DNA of 64,000 bases from an uncultured Microbacterium sp. (GTDB lineage: Bacteria; Actinomycetota; Actinomycetes; Actinomycetales; Microbacteriaceae): assembly GCF_947488465.1 (NCBI RefSeq), contig NZ_CANKZA010000002.1, forward strand, positions 62,001 to 126,000. The letters run 5' to 3'. A model generated the notes under the pieces. It was given only the letters and a program-made list of their open reading frames with translations, was not told the DNA's origin and did no database searches. The position numbers were made by a program, and so were the translations under genes. Shown here in pieces: positions 51,865 to 60,047 of the stretch (positions are counted from its first letter, which is position 1; each line of letters starts with the position of its first letter).

Positions 51865-53834
51865 CAGATCGTGACGCGTGCGTCGGGCTCGAGCCACAGC
51901 TCGTCACCCTCGGCAACCTCGAACGCCCGGTAGAACTCGTCGACGTTGCGGACGATCTGGTTGCACCGGAACTCGTTCGGCGAGTGCGGGTCGATCGTCA
52001 GCAGGCGGATGGTCTCGGCATCCCGCCCCTTCTGCTGCCAGATCTGCGCCCAGCTGAGCAGCAGACGCTGGATGCCGGTGAACCCGTCGATCACCGGTCC
52101 GTCGCCGGCATCCTCGCCCAGGTGCAACCGATAGGCCTTCAGCGCGATGCCGAGCCCGCCGAGGTCGCCGATGTTCTCGCCGATCGTGAGGGCACCGTTG
52201 ACGGTGTGCTCGGCGGCGAGCCCCTGCGGGACGAGATCGTTGTACTGCGCGATCAGGGCGCTGGTGCGCTCCTCGAAGGCCGAGCGGTCCTCGTCGGTCC
52301 ACCAGTCGTTGAGTGCTCCCGTGCCGTCGAAGGCACTGCCCTGGTCGTCGAAGCCGTGGCCGATCTCATGGCCGATCACGGCGCCGATGCCGCCGTAGTT
52401 GGCCGCAGCATCCCGATCCATGTCGAAGAACGGATGCTGCAGGATCGCGGCCGGGAAGACGATCTCGTTCATCAGCGGGTTGTAGTACGCGTTGACGGTC
52501 TGGGGTGTCATGTACCACTCATCGCGGTCGATGGGCGAGCCGAGCTTGGCAAGCTGCCGGTCGTGCTCCCACGCGTTCGTGCGGCGGACGTTGCCGATCA
52601 GGTCGTCCGCGTCGACCTCGAGCGCGCTGTAGTCCTTCCATTTCACCGGGAAGCCGACCTTGGGCGTGAAGGCCGCGAGCTTCTCGAGCGCGCGCTCGCG
52701 CGTGGCGGGGGTCATCCACTCGAGCTCCGAGATCGACTGCCGATACGCCTCGATCAGGTGGGCGACGAGCTCGTCCATTTCTTCTTTCGCGCGAGGCGGG
52801 AAGTGCCGCTCGACGTAGACCTTCCCGACCGCTTCACCGAGGGCCGCCTCGACGAAGCTCACGCCGCGCTTCCAACGCTCGCGGTTGACCGGAACCCCGG
52901 TGAGCTCGGTGCCGTAGAAGGCGAAGTTCGTGCTCACGAAGTCGTCGGACAGGAACGCAGCCGAGGCGCGCACGACGTGCAGCCGCAGCCACGCCTTCCA
53001 GTCCTCGAGCCGCTCCTCGGTGAGGAGAGCGCCGAGGCCGTCGAGATAGCTCGGCTGGTTCACGTTGATCTCGGTGAATCCGTCGCGGTGCTCCCCGGCG
53101 ACGGCGTCGAGCCAGCCCTCCAGGTCGACACCCACCCGCTCCTGCACGTCATCCCAGGCCATCAGGTTGTAGGTCGCGACGGCGTCGCGACTGCGGACGT
53201 TGTCCCAGTGGTGGCCGGCGAGCTCCGTCTCGAGTGCGAGCACACGATCGGCCTGCGCCGCGGCATCCGCGACACCGGCGAGGCTCAGCATCGTCGTGAC
53301 GTACTCGCGGAAGGCCGTGCGGGTGCGTTCGAAGTTCTCGAGGCGGTAGTAGCTCTCATCCGGCAGCGACAGGCCGCTCTGGACGAAGAAGACGACATAG
53401 CGCTGCGGGTTGCCCGGGTCAGGCTCAATGTAGGTTCCGACGATGCCGCCGACGCCCTCGCGTTCGAGCTCACCCGCGACGCGGAGGAACTCGGGCAACG
53501 AGCTGATCGCCTCGACACGTTCCAGCTGCGGAAGGATCGGGGCGGCACCCAACGCGTCGATGCGCTCGGTGTCCATGAAGCTCGCGAACAGGTCACCGAT
53601 CTTGCGGGTCTCGGTGCCGGGCTCAGCCTCGGTCGACTCCTCGATGATGACGCGGACATCCTTTTCCGCCTGCTCGGCGATGAGGTGGAAAGAGCCCCAG
53701 CGGGCTTTGTCCTCGGGGATCTCGGTGCGGTCGATCCACGCGCCGTTGACGTGACGGAACAGATCGTCCTGCGGGCGGATGGTGTCGCTCAGCTCGGACA
53801 GCTCGATACCCGAGCGGGGGGTGGTCTCGGTCAT
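51861..53834 (-). CDS. M13-family metallopeptidase (PepO/neprilysin type)
   Basis: The 657-residue protein has the M13 landmarks. NAYYNPLMNEIVFPAAILQHP precedes the zinc site HEIGH at 489-493, and ENIGDLGG supplies the third ligand. The C-terminal DEFYRAFEV and DARVTIW end is typical. It cleaves peptides on the amino side of hydrophobic residues. There is no signal peptide or membrane anchor, so it is probably cytoplasmic, as in other actinobacterial members. ATG at 53834 follows TATCCT by 7 nt. The beta-lactamase-like gene is translated immediately after it. Confidence 0.95.
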   Translation of the reverse strand: MTETTPRSGIELSELSDTIRPQDDLFRHVNGAWIDRTEIPEDKARWGSFHLIAEQAEKDVRVIIEESTEAEPGTETRKIGDLFASFMDTERIDALGAAPILPQLERVEAISSLPEFLRVAGELEREGVGGIVGTYIEPDPGNPQRYVVFFVQSGLSLPDESYYRLENFERTRTAFREYVTTMLSLAGVADAAAQADRVLALETELAGHHWDNVRSRDAVATYNLMAWDDVQERVGVDLEGWLDAVAGEHRDGFTEINVNQPSYLDGLGALLTEERLEDWKAWLRLHVVRASAAFLSDDFVSTNFAFYGTELTGVPVNRERWKRGVSFVEAALGEAVGKVYVERHFPPRAKEEMDELVAHLIEAYRQSISELEWMTPATRERALEKLAAFTPKVGFPVKWKDYSALEVDADDLIGNVRRTNAWEHDRQLAKLGSPIDRDEWYMTPQTVNAYYNPLMNEIVFPAAILQHPFFDMDRDAAANYGGIGAVIGHEIGHGFDDQGSAFDGTGALNDWWTDEDRSAFEERTSALIAQYNDLVPQGLAAEHTVNGALTIGENIGDLGGLGIALKAYRLHLGEDAGDGPVIDGFTGIQRLLLSWAQIWQQKGRDAETIRLLTIDPHSPNEFRCNQIVRNVDEFYRAFEVAEGDELWLEPDARVTIW

Positions 53835-53879
53835 GCCGTCCAGGATACGCGCCGTGACCGCGGTGGATGCCGGGTGAGC

Positions 53880-55685
53880 TCAGCGCGGCACGTCGGTGGT
53901 CGCGCACTGCGCGTTCGCGGGCTCGCCGGCGAACCGCGCGTGTGTCCACGCGATCGCGTCGGCCACCATCGGCGAGTAGGTCTCCATCACTTCGGCGTGC
54001 TCGTAAAGCGCATAGCGGCGGTAGTCGACGCGTTGCCCGCGCGCGCACACGTCCTCGACATAGGCATCCTGCGTGGCCTGCGGCACGATCGAATCGCTGC
54101 CCCCCTGCCCGAGGAACAGCGGTGGTCCGATCCAGGAGGGCGCGATGTTCTCGCGCAGATGCGTACCCAAAGGTCCGTAGGACGGGTCGGTCGAGAAGAG
54201 CTCGGGATCGATCGTCGTCCCGACGACGGCGACGACCGACAGCGCGATCGCGGGATCCGTGAGGCACCGCTCCGCCATCGCGCGGAGCACGGGCTGCACG
54301 CCCGGCCTGATGTACCGCGCATATGTGATGTCGGGATAGACCTGATCGAACGCGGCGAAGGCGTACGAGGCGAAGATGAGCCCGCCCGTGACGTTGGAGA
54401 CGTTGTCGACGAGCGCGGGGGGATCGGCGGCCGGCGCGAAGGCGGCGACACCGCGCACCCAGACGTCCGGGGCGTATTCGCGCGCCAGCGCGCCGGTCCA
54501 CAGTGCCGCGCCGCCGCCCTGCGAATGCCCCCACACGACCGTGCTCGCGCTGAGGTTCGCCTCGGAGATTTCGCGCGCAGCGCGCACGGCATCCAACGAG
54601 GCGACCGCACTCGACTCGCCGAACAGGTACGTGTGCGGCCCCTCCGTGCCCAGACCGATGTAGTCGGTCGCCACGATCGCCCAGCCCTCGGCGATGACCT
54701 TCTTGATCACGTACATGCCGCCCGCCCAGAAGGGCCGTTCCTGCAACGAAGGCGCGCAGTGCTGGGCGAAGCCGGTCGTCCCGTGGTTCCAGTCGATCAC
54801 CGGCCAGCGCTCCCCGGGCTCGCCCCCGGCGGGAACGACGACCAGCCCGCTCGCGACGCGGATCTCGCCGTCCTGACCCGTGGTCGTGTAGAGGATGCGC
54901 CAGCCGACGGCATCCTTGGGCACTTCGCGGGTGAAGGGCTCGGCGCGCACGAGCTTGCCGGGTTGGTCGGGGATCGTGCGCGGTGCGGCATAGAACTCGT
55001 CGACGACGGTCGATCCTTCGCGCAGCGGCGCTGTGCCGATGACCGCGACGACCGCGACGACGACCGAGAGTAGCGCGACGGCCGTCCGGGCCCACCGCTT
55101 TTTCGGGGTGACCTGCGACGGCGGACGGTGTTCCTCTCGCCGCCGGCGCAGCGACGACCACAGATCGGCGATTCCCCGCATGATCAGCGACGCGCCGAAG
55201 ACGACCGCGACCACCAAGAGTGTGATGTCCGGCCAGACGAGCGCCAGGACGCCGAAGATGATCCCCGTCGCGCCGAAGGCGGCATCCGCGATGCGGTCGT
55301 CCCAGCCGCGACCCTTCAGGAAGGCCGAACCGAGGCCGGCCGCCCCGTTCAGGAGCAGCAGGATGCCGGCGATCACCGCGACGGCGCGGACCGTGAGGCC
55401 CGGCCAGGTGAGCACGAACACGCCGAGCACGATCCAGCCGACGGAGAGCGCCCCCCGCCAGCGGCGCTCCCCCTCCTCCACCCGGCCGGTCGCTTCGAGG
55501 ACTCCGGTGAGGATCATGCCCCCGCCGAGGAGGAGAGCGAGGATGTCGAGTGCGGTCGTCGGGCGGAGGACGATCACCGCGCCGAGCACGATCGATGCGA
55601 GCGAGAGCACGATCCGCACCCACGCGGGCATGCGCGCCAGCAGCCTCCCCAACGGGAGTCTGCTGAGGATCCCGGTATCCGCCAC
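53880..55685 (-). CDS. HdeD-like membrane domain fused to a secretory-lipase-type hydrolase
   Basis: The 601-residue protein has two parts. Residues 20-185 contain about six short membrane helices with the DUF308/HdeD pattern (LSLASIVLGAVIVLRP, then VGWIVLGVFVLTWPG, FGATGIIFGVLALVWPD). After a further helix near residue 205 a large alpha/beta-hydrolase domain follows. It contains VIDWNHGTTGFAQHCAPS and the nucleophile elbow GHSQGG (Ser388), which resembles the LIP family of secreted lipases. The hydrolase would lie outside the membrane. The combination is unusual, and the substrate is unknown, possibly a lipid or ester. Confidence 0.82.
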   Translation of the reverse strand: MADTGILSRLPLGRLLARMPAWVRIVLSLASIVLGAVIVLRPTTALDILALLLGGGMILTGVLEATGRVEEGERRWRGALSVGWIVLGVFVLTWPGLTVRAVAVIAGILLLLNGAAGLGSAFLKGRGWDDRIADAAFGATGIIFGVLALVWPDITLLVVAVVFGASLIMRGIADLWSSLRRRREEHRPPSQVTPKKRWARTAVALLSVVVAVVAVIGTAPLREGSTVVDEFYAAPRTIPDQPGKLVRAEPFTREVPKDAVGWRILYTTTGQDGEIRVASGLVVVPAGGEPGERWPVIDWNHGTTGFAQHCAPSLQERPFWAGGMYVIKKVIAEGWAIVATDYIGLGTEGPHTYLFGESSAVASLDAVRAAREISEANLSASTVVWGHSQGGGAALWTGALAREYAPDVWVRGVAAFAPAADPPALVDNVSNVTGGLIFASYAFAAFDQVYPDITYARYIRPGVQPVLRAMAERCLTDPAIALSVVAVVGTTIDPELFSTDPSYGPLGTHLRENIAPSWIGPPLFLGQGGSDSIVPQATQDAYVEDVCARGQRVDYRRYALYEHAEVMETYSPMVADAIAWTHARFAGEPANAQCATTDVPR

Positions 55686-55740
55686 TCCTCCAGGCTACGT
55701 TCCGCCGGGGACGCTCCGGTGCGCCTTTAGGCTCGGGGAT

Positions 55741-57060
55741 ATGGCCACACCGACCCTCAACCGCGACATTCTGCGGTTGGCTGTGCCGGCCCTCGGCGCA
55801 CTCGTCGCAGAACCGCTGTTCCTCATCGTCGACGCGGCCCTCGTCGGGCACCTCGGGATCGTGCCCCTTGCCGGCCTCGGCATTGCGTCGGCGGTGCTGC
55901 AGACCATCGTCGGGTTGATGGTCTTCCTCGCCTACTCCACCACGCCCGCCGTGGCCCGCAGGTTCGGTGCCGGTGATCACACCCGCGCTGTCGGCGCCGG
56001 GGTCGACGGTCTCTGGCTGGCGCTCGGGCTCGGCGCGATCCTCGCGATCGCCGGGTCACTGACGACCCCGTGGCTCGTGGCCCTGTTCGGGGCTCCGGCC
56101 GAGGTCGCCGAGCAAGCCGAGATCTACCTCGGGCTGTCGATGTGGGGACTCCCGGCCATGCTCGTGGTGTTCGCCGCCACCGGTCTCCTCCGCGGCATGC
56201 AGGACACCGTCACGCCGCTCTGGATCGCCGGGATCGGTTTCACCCTGAATGCCCTGTTGAACGGGATGTTCATCTACGGGTTCGGATGGGGGATCGCCGG
56301 CTCCGCCGCCGGGACCGTCGTCGCGCAATGGGCGATGGTGGGCGCGTACGCGTTCGTCGTGGGCCGCCTCGCGCGGCGGCATGCGGCATCCCTTCGCCCG
56401 CGGCGTGACGGCGTGCGGGGCTCGGCACGCTCGGGCGGGTGGCTCTTCCTACGGACCGTGTCGCTGCGCGTCGCGCTGCTCGCGACGGTCGGCGTCGCGA
56501 CGGCGCTCGGCACCGAGGAGCTCGCCGGCTGGCAGATCGCCTTCACGATCTTCGGGGCCGCGGCGTTCGCGCTGGATGCCCTCGCGATCGCCGCGCAGGC
56601 CCTGATCGGCAAGGGGCTCGGGGCGGGAGACGAGCCGTTCGTGCGCCGAGTGCTCGGCCGCACCCTTGCCTGGGGAGCGTGGTTCGGGGTCGCCGTCGGC
56701 GGTCTGATCGCGGCGCTGTCGGGCGTGATCGGGATCGTGTTCACCGGCGACCCCGTGGTCGCCGCGGTCATCCAGCCGGCGCTTCTGGTGCTCGCGGTCG
56801 CTCAGCCGGTGTGCGGAATCGTGTTCGTCCTCGACGGCGTGCTCATCGGCGCGGGCGACACCCGCTACCTGGCGATCGCTGGCGGCCTCAACCTCGTGCC
56901 CTACGTGCCGGCGCTGCTCGCGGTATGGCTCGTGCAACCGACCGGCGCAGCCGGACTCACCTGGCTCGCGGTGTGCTTCTTCGGCGTGTACATGCTCGCC
57001 CGCCTGGGCACACTCGCCTGGCGCGTGCGCGGTGCGCACTGGCTCACCGCCGGCGCGTGA
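55741..57060 (+). CDS. MATE-family efflux transporter (DinF-like)
   Basis: ATG at 55741, 7 nt after TAGGCT, gives 439 residues with about twelve membrane helices. LVAEPLFLIVDAALVGHLGIVPLAGLGIAS is the first MATE repeat start, and GLLRGMQDTVTPLWIAGIG is the conserved Asp-containing loop. The family exports drugs or toxic metabolites in exchange for sodium or protons; DinF members are linked to SOS and oxidative stress. The substrate is unknown. It is a single-gene transcript converging on the methyltransferase gene. Confidence 0.92.
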   Translation: MATPTLNRDILRLAVPALGALVAEPLFLIVDAALVGHLGIVPLAGLGIASAVLQTIVGLMVFLAYSTTPAVARRFGAGDHTRAVGAGVDGLWLALGLGAILAIAGSLTTPWLVALFGAPAEVAEQAEIYLGLSMWGLPAMLVVFAATGLLRGMQDTVTPLWIAGIGFTLNALLNGMFIYGFGWGIAGSAAGTVVAQWAMVGAYAFVVGRLARRHAASLRPRRDGVRGSARSGGWLFLRTVSLRVALLATVGVATALGTEELAGWQIAFTIFGAAAFALDALAIAAQALIGKGLGAGDEPFVRRVLGRTLAWGAWFGVAVGGLIAALSGVIGIVFTGDPVVAAVIQPALLVLAVAQPVCGIVFVLDGVLIGAGDTRYLAIAGGLNLVPYVPALLAVWLVQPTGAAGLTWLAVCFFGVYMLARLGTLAWRVRGAHWLTAGA

Positions 57061-57102
57061 CCTTCTCCCCCGCCGCGTCGCCGCGCCCCGCGCCGGAGCC
57101 CC

Positions 57103-57167
57103 GAGACGGCACATCCGTGGTGAGACGCCACGCGGCGCACCCCGTCTCACCGTCGATGTGCCGTCTC
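57103..57167. repeat. GTGAGACGG nested inverted repeat between convergent genes
   Basis: The outer arms GAGACGGCACATC (57103-57115) and GATGTGCCGTCTC (57155-57167) are perfect. Inside lie GTGAGACG (57120-57127) and its complement CGTCTCAC (57143-57150). Four copies of one octamer therefore make a nested hairpin in the 132-bp gap between the MATE and TrmH-family genes. Confidence 0.75.
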
Positions 57168-57192
57168 ACGGGGAGCGGGAGCGAGTCGCGAC

Positions 57193-57867
57193 TCAGGCGT
57201 AGCGGCGACACCAGTCGTACATGACCACGGCGGCGGCCGCGCTCGCATTGATCGAACGCGTCGAGCCGTACTGGGTGATCTCGATCACGCTGCTCGCCGC
57301 CGCGAGGGCCTCGGGTGAGAGACCCGGCCCCTCCTGCCCGAACAGCAGTACGCATCGCTCGGGGAGGTCGGCGCGGTCGACCGGCACCGAGCCGTCGACA
57401 TTGTCGATCGCCAGGATCGGGATGCCCTCCGCCCCGGCCCACCGCTGGAACGCGGCGACATCCCCGTGATGGCGGACGTGCTGGTAACGGTCGGTGACCA
57501 TCGCACCCCGACGGTTCCACCGGCGTTTGCCGATGATATGCACCTCCGCTGCACCGAAGGCGTTGGCACTGCGGACGATCGAGCCGATGTTCATGTCGTG
57601 TTGCCAGTTCTCGATCGCGACGTGGAACGGATGCCGACGCTCGTCGAGGTCGGCCACGATCGCTGCCATGGTCCAGTAGCGGTACTGGTCGACGACATTG
57701 CGGCGATCGCCCTGCGCGAGAAGCTCAGGATCGAAGCGCGGGTCTTCCGGCCAGGCCTCCGGCCCACCCGGCCATGGCCCCACCCCGACGGTGAGCTCCT
57801 GCTCCGGCGTAGGCTCCGGCTCCGGCTCCGGCTCCGGGCTCTCATCCGGGCTTACGGGCTGACGCAT
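57193..57867 (-). CDS. TrmH/SpoU-family RNA ribose methyltransferase
   Basis: The 224-residue protein is a SPOUT enzyme. NIGSIVRSANAFGAAEVHIIG is motif 1, VLLFGQEGPGLS is motif 2, and QYGSTRSINASAAAAVVMYDW is motif 3 of the AdoMet knot. The first 30 residues are an acidic Pro/Glu repeat encoded by repeated GGCTCC units. It should 2'-O-methylate a tRNA or rRNA ribose; the target is unknown. ATG at 57867 follows TAGCCT by 6 nt. The inverted-repeat element copy 2 begins 26 bp upstream. Confidence 0.92.
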   Translation of the reverse strand: MRQPVSPDESPEPEPEPEPTPEQELTVGVGPWPGGPEAWPEDPRFDPELLAQGDRRNVVDQYRYWTMAAIVADLDERRHPFHVAIENWQHDMNIGSIVRSANAFGAAEVHIIGKRRWNRRGAMVTDRYQHVRHHGDVAAFQRWAGAEGIPILAIDNVDGSVPVDRADLPERCVLLFGQEGPGLSPEALAAASSVIEITQYGSTRSINASAAAAVVMYDWCRRYA

Positions 57868-57892
57868 TGGTCCAGGCTAGTGCGGCCGTCGC

Positions 57893-57986
57893 CCCGTATT
57901 CAGTCTGCGCCGCGCGCGGCGGCCAGCGGAGGCCCGGGAATCCGCGGGTGGGCGTGTACCTCCCATCCACGCAGACTGAATACGGG
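57893..57986. repeat. Long inverted-repeat element, copy 2
   Basis: Perfect 17-bp arms (CCCGTATTCAGTCTGCG at 57893-57909 and its complement at 57970-57986) flank 60 bp. It shares the core CCGTATTCAGTC with copy 1 (21677-21780), but the interior differs. It lies in the divergent gap between the TrmH-family gene and mntH. Confidence 0.85.
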
Positions 57987-58064
57987 ACGCGCGGTACGGC
58001 GGAACAGGCGCACGTGAGGAGACCCGACACGGGGCGCGCGATGCGGCGGCGCGACGGAATCAAT

Positions 58065-58082
58065 TTTTCGGTAGGCCGAAAA
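58065..58082. promoter_or_regulatory. mntH operator box 1
   Basis: TTTTCGGTAGGCCGAAAA is a nearly perfect inverted repeat (TTTTCGG, then CCGAAAA) over the likely -35 region of mntH. The same repeat recurs exactly 30 bp downstream. The DtxR-family protein encoded after mntH is the likely binder. Confidence 0.65.
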
Positions 58083-58089
58083 GACCGGC

Positions 58090-58095
58090 TAGAGT
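58090..58095 (+). promoter_or_regulatory. -10 element for leaderless mntH
   Basis: TAGAGT lies 7 nt before the mntH ATG, so transcription should begin at or next to the start codon. No ribosome site lies between. It is flanked by the two operator boxes. Confidence 0.55.
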
Positions 58096-58112
58096 TTTCG
58101 GTATGCCGAAAT
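58095..58112. promoter_or_regulatory. mntH operator box 2, covering the start codon
   Basis: TTTTCGGTATGCCGAAAT repeats box 1 with a 30-bp phase (about three turns). The mntH ATG at 58103 lies in its centre, so binding here would block transcription start and early elongation. Confidence 0.65.
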
Positions 58113-59395
58113 ACCCGGATACCGGCCTCGCCGTCGCGTCGCCCGCAGCTCGCGGCGAGCGCCGCCGCGGAACGGGGCGCGCCGCGTGGTTGCTCGGCCC
58201 TGCGCTCGTCGCCGGTGTCGCCTACCTCGATCCCGGCAACGTCGCGAGCAACATGACCGCCGGCGCCCGCTTCGGCTATCTCCTGGTGTGGGTCGTCGTG
58301 CTCGGCAACACCATGGCATGTCTCATCCAGTACCTCTCCGCGAAGCTCGGCATCGTGACCGGCCGGAGTCTCGCCGACGTCCTCGGCGAGCGCATCCGCA
58401 GCCGCTGGGGCCGGCGCGCCTATTGGGTCCAGGCCGAACTCGTCGCGATGGCCACCGACGTCGCCGAGATCATCGGCGGCGCCGTCGCGCTCTGGCTGCT
58501 TTTCGGCGTCCCGCTCCTGTGGGGCGGGCTGATCACCGGAGCCGTCTCGATCGCGCTTCTGGCGATCCAGTCGCGCCGCGGCGCGCGCCCGTTCGAGTTC
58601 GTGGTGATGGGTCTCGTGGTGATCATCGCGGTCGGATTCACTTACGGCGTCTTTCTCGCACCTCCCGATGCCGGAGCCATCGCCGGCGGGCTCCTGCCTC
58701 GCTTCGATGGCGCCGAGTCGGTGCTCCTCGCGGCTTCGATCCTCGGCGCGACAATCATGCCGCACGCGATCTACGCGCATTCCGCCCTCGCCCGCGACCG
58801 CTTCACCGCCATCACCGCGCGCGTCGACGACCGCGGACACAGCACCCCGCGGCTCCTCCGCGCCACCCGGTGGGACGTCACAATCGCACTCGTCATCGCC
58901 GGCACGGTGAACCTCTGCATCCTGCTGCTGGCCGCGGCGAACCTGGTCGGCGTGCCCGGCACCGACAGCCTCGAGGGCGCCTACACCGCACTCCACACCG
59001 GCCTCGGTGGTGTGGTCGCGACCCTGTTCGCGGTGGGCCTGCTGTCCAGTGGGCTCGCGAGCAGCGCCGTCGGCGCCTACGCCGGCGCGGAGATCATGAA
59101 CGGTCTCCTGCGGGTGCGCATCCCCCTCCTCGCCCGACGCCTTGTCACTCTCCTCCCCGCCCTCGCCCTCCTCGCCGTCGGCGCCGATCCGACGCAGGCC
59201 CTCATCCTCAGCCAGGTCGTCCTGAGCTTCGGTATCCCGTTCGCGCTCATTCCGCTGGTCGTCCTCACGGCGAAGCGTGAGGTGCTCGGCGGCTACCGCA
59301 ACCGCTGGTGGACGACCGCGGCGGGAGGGGCAGCATCCGTGTTTCTCGTGTCACTCAACGCCCTGCTTCTGTGGCTCGTGTTCACAGGCGGATAG
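58103..59395 (+). CDS. mntH: Nramp-family divalent-metal transporter
   Basis: This is a 430-residue Nramp importer with about eleven membrane helices. The metal site residues are in YLDPGNVASN (D43, N46) and in IMPHAIYAHSA (M219, H221). It takes up manganese or iron with protons. ATG at 58103 is the only sensible start; it lies within an operator-like palindrome and has no ribosome site, which fits leaderless translation. A DtxR-family regulator follows 8 bp later. Together with the paired boxes this is a self-contained metal-uptake unit, probably repressed when manganese is plentiful. Confidence 0.95.
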   Translation: MPKYPDTGLAVASPAARGERRRGTGRAAWLLGPALVAGVAYLDPGNVASNMTAGARFGYLLVWVVVLGNTMACLIQYLSAKLGIVTGRSLADVLGERIRSRWGRRAYWVQAELVAMATDVAEIIGGAVALWLLFGVPLLWGGLITGAVSIALLAIQSRRGARPFEFVVMGLVVIIAVGFTYGVFLAPPDAGAIAGGLLPRFDGAESVLLAASILGATIMPHAIYAHSALARDRFTAITARVDDRGHSTPRLLRATRWDVTIALVIAGTVNLCILLLAAANLVGVPGTDSLEGAYTALHTGLGGVVATLFAVGLLSSGLASSAVGAYAGAEIMNGLLRVRIPLLARRLVTLLPALALLAVGADPTQALILSQVVLSFGIPFALIPLVVLTAKREVLGGYRNRWWTTAAGGAASVFLVSLNALLLWLVFTGG

Positions 59396-59403
59396 CCTGA
59401 AGC

Positions 59404-60042
59404 GTGCCCTCCGCCGCGGTCGACGACTATCTGAAGACGATCTACCACCACACCGAGTGGCAGACCGCCCCGATCACGCCGTCGCAGTTGGCCGCCGAAC
59501 TCGGCCTCGCCCCCTCGACCGTGACCGAGATGGTGCAGAAGCTCGCGGCGCAGGACCTCGTCTCCCACCGCCCGTATGGGCCGATTTCGTTGACGGATGC
59601 CGGGCGCCTGCGCGCCGCGGCGATCATCCGCCGGCATCGCCTCATCGAGACGTGGCTCGTGCGCGAGTTCGGGTATGCGTGGGACGAAGTCCACGACGAA
59701 GCCGAGGTGCTCGAGCACACGATCAGTGATCGACTGCTGGGCGGCATCGATGGCCGGCTCGGTCACCCGCGGTTCGATCCGCACGGCGATGCGATCCCCG
59801 ACGCGCACGGCGATGTCGTCCGCGAGCCGTTCGTGCTGCTCGGCGCGGCGCGCGTCGGCCATACCGGCCGGGTGCTGCGCGTCAGCGACCGCGATCCCGC
59901 GCTCCTGCGGGCGCTCCAGGCAACGGGCCTCGACGTGGGCCACGCCGTGGCGGTCACCGGGCGCGCCGCGGTGCGCATCGACGGCGGGGCCTCGGTCGAG
60001 CTTCCCGCGGATGCCGCCGAGGCGGTCTGGCTCACCGCCTGA
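59404..60042 (+). CDS. DtxR/MntR-family metalloregulator
   Basis: GTG at 59404 gives 212 residues. The winged helix SQLAAELGLAPSTVTEMVQKLAAQ (about 27-50) binds DNA. HRLIETWLVREFGYAWDEVHDEAEVLEHTISD holds metal-binding E and H residues, and RFDPHGDAIP completes the family signature. A C-terminal SH3/FeoA-like domain is present, as in DtxR and IdeR. Being next to mntH argues for manganese sensing. It probably represses mntH through the TTTTCGG palindromes. It ends 5 bp before a convergent SDR gene. Confidence 0.92.
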   Translation: MPSAAVDDYLKTIYHHTEWQTAPITPSQLAAELGLAPSTVTEMVQKLAAQDLVSHRPYGPISLTDAGRLRAAAIIRRHRLIETWLVREFGYAWDEVHDEAEVLEHTISDRLLGGIDGRLGHPRFDPHGDAIPDAHGDVVREPFVLLGAARVGHTGRVLRVSDRDPALLRALQATGLDVGHAVAVTGRAAVRIDGGASVELPADAAEAVWLTA

Positions 60043-60047
60043 GCAGA

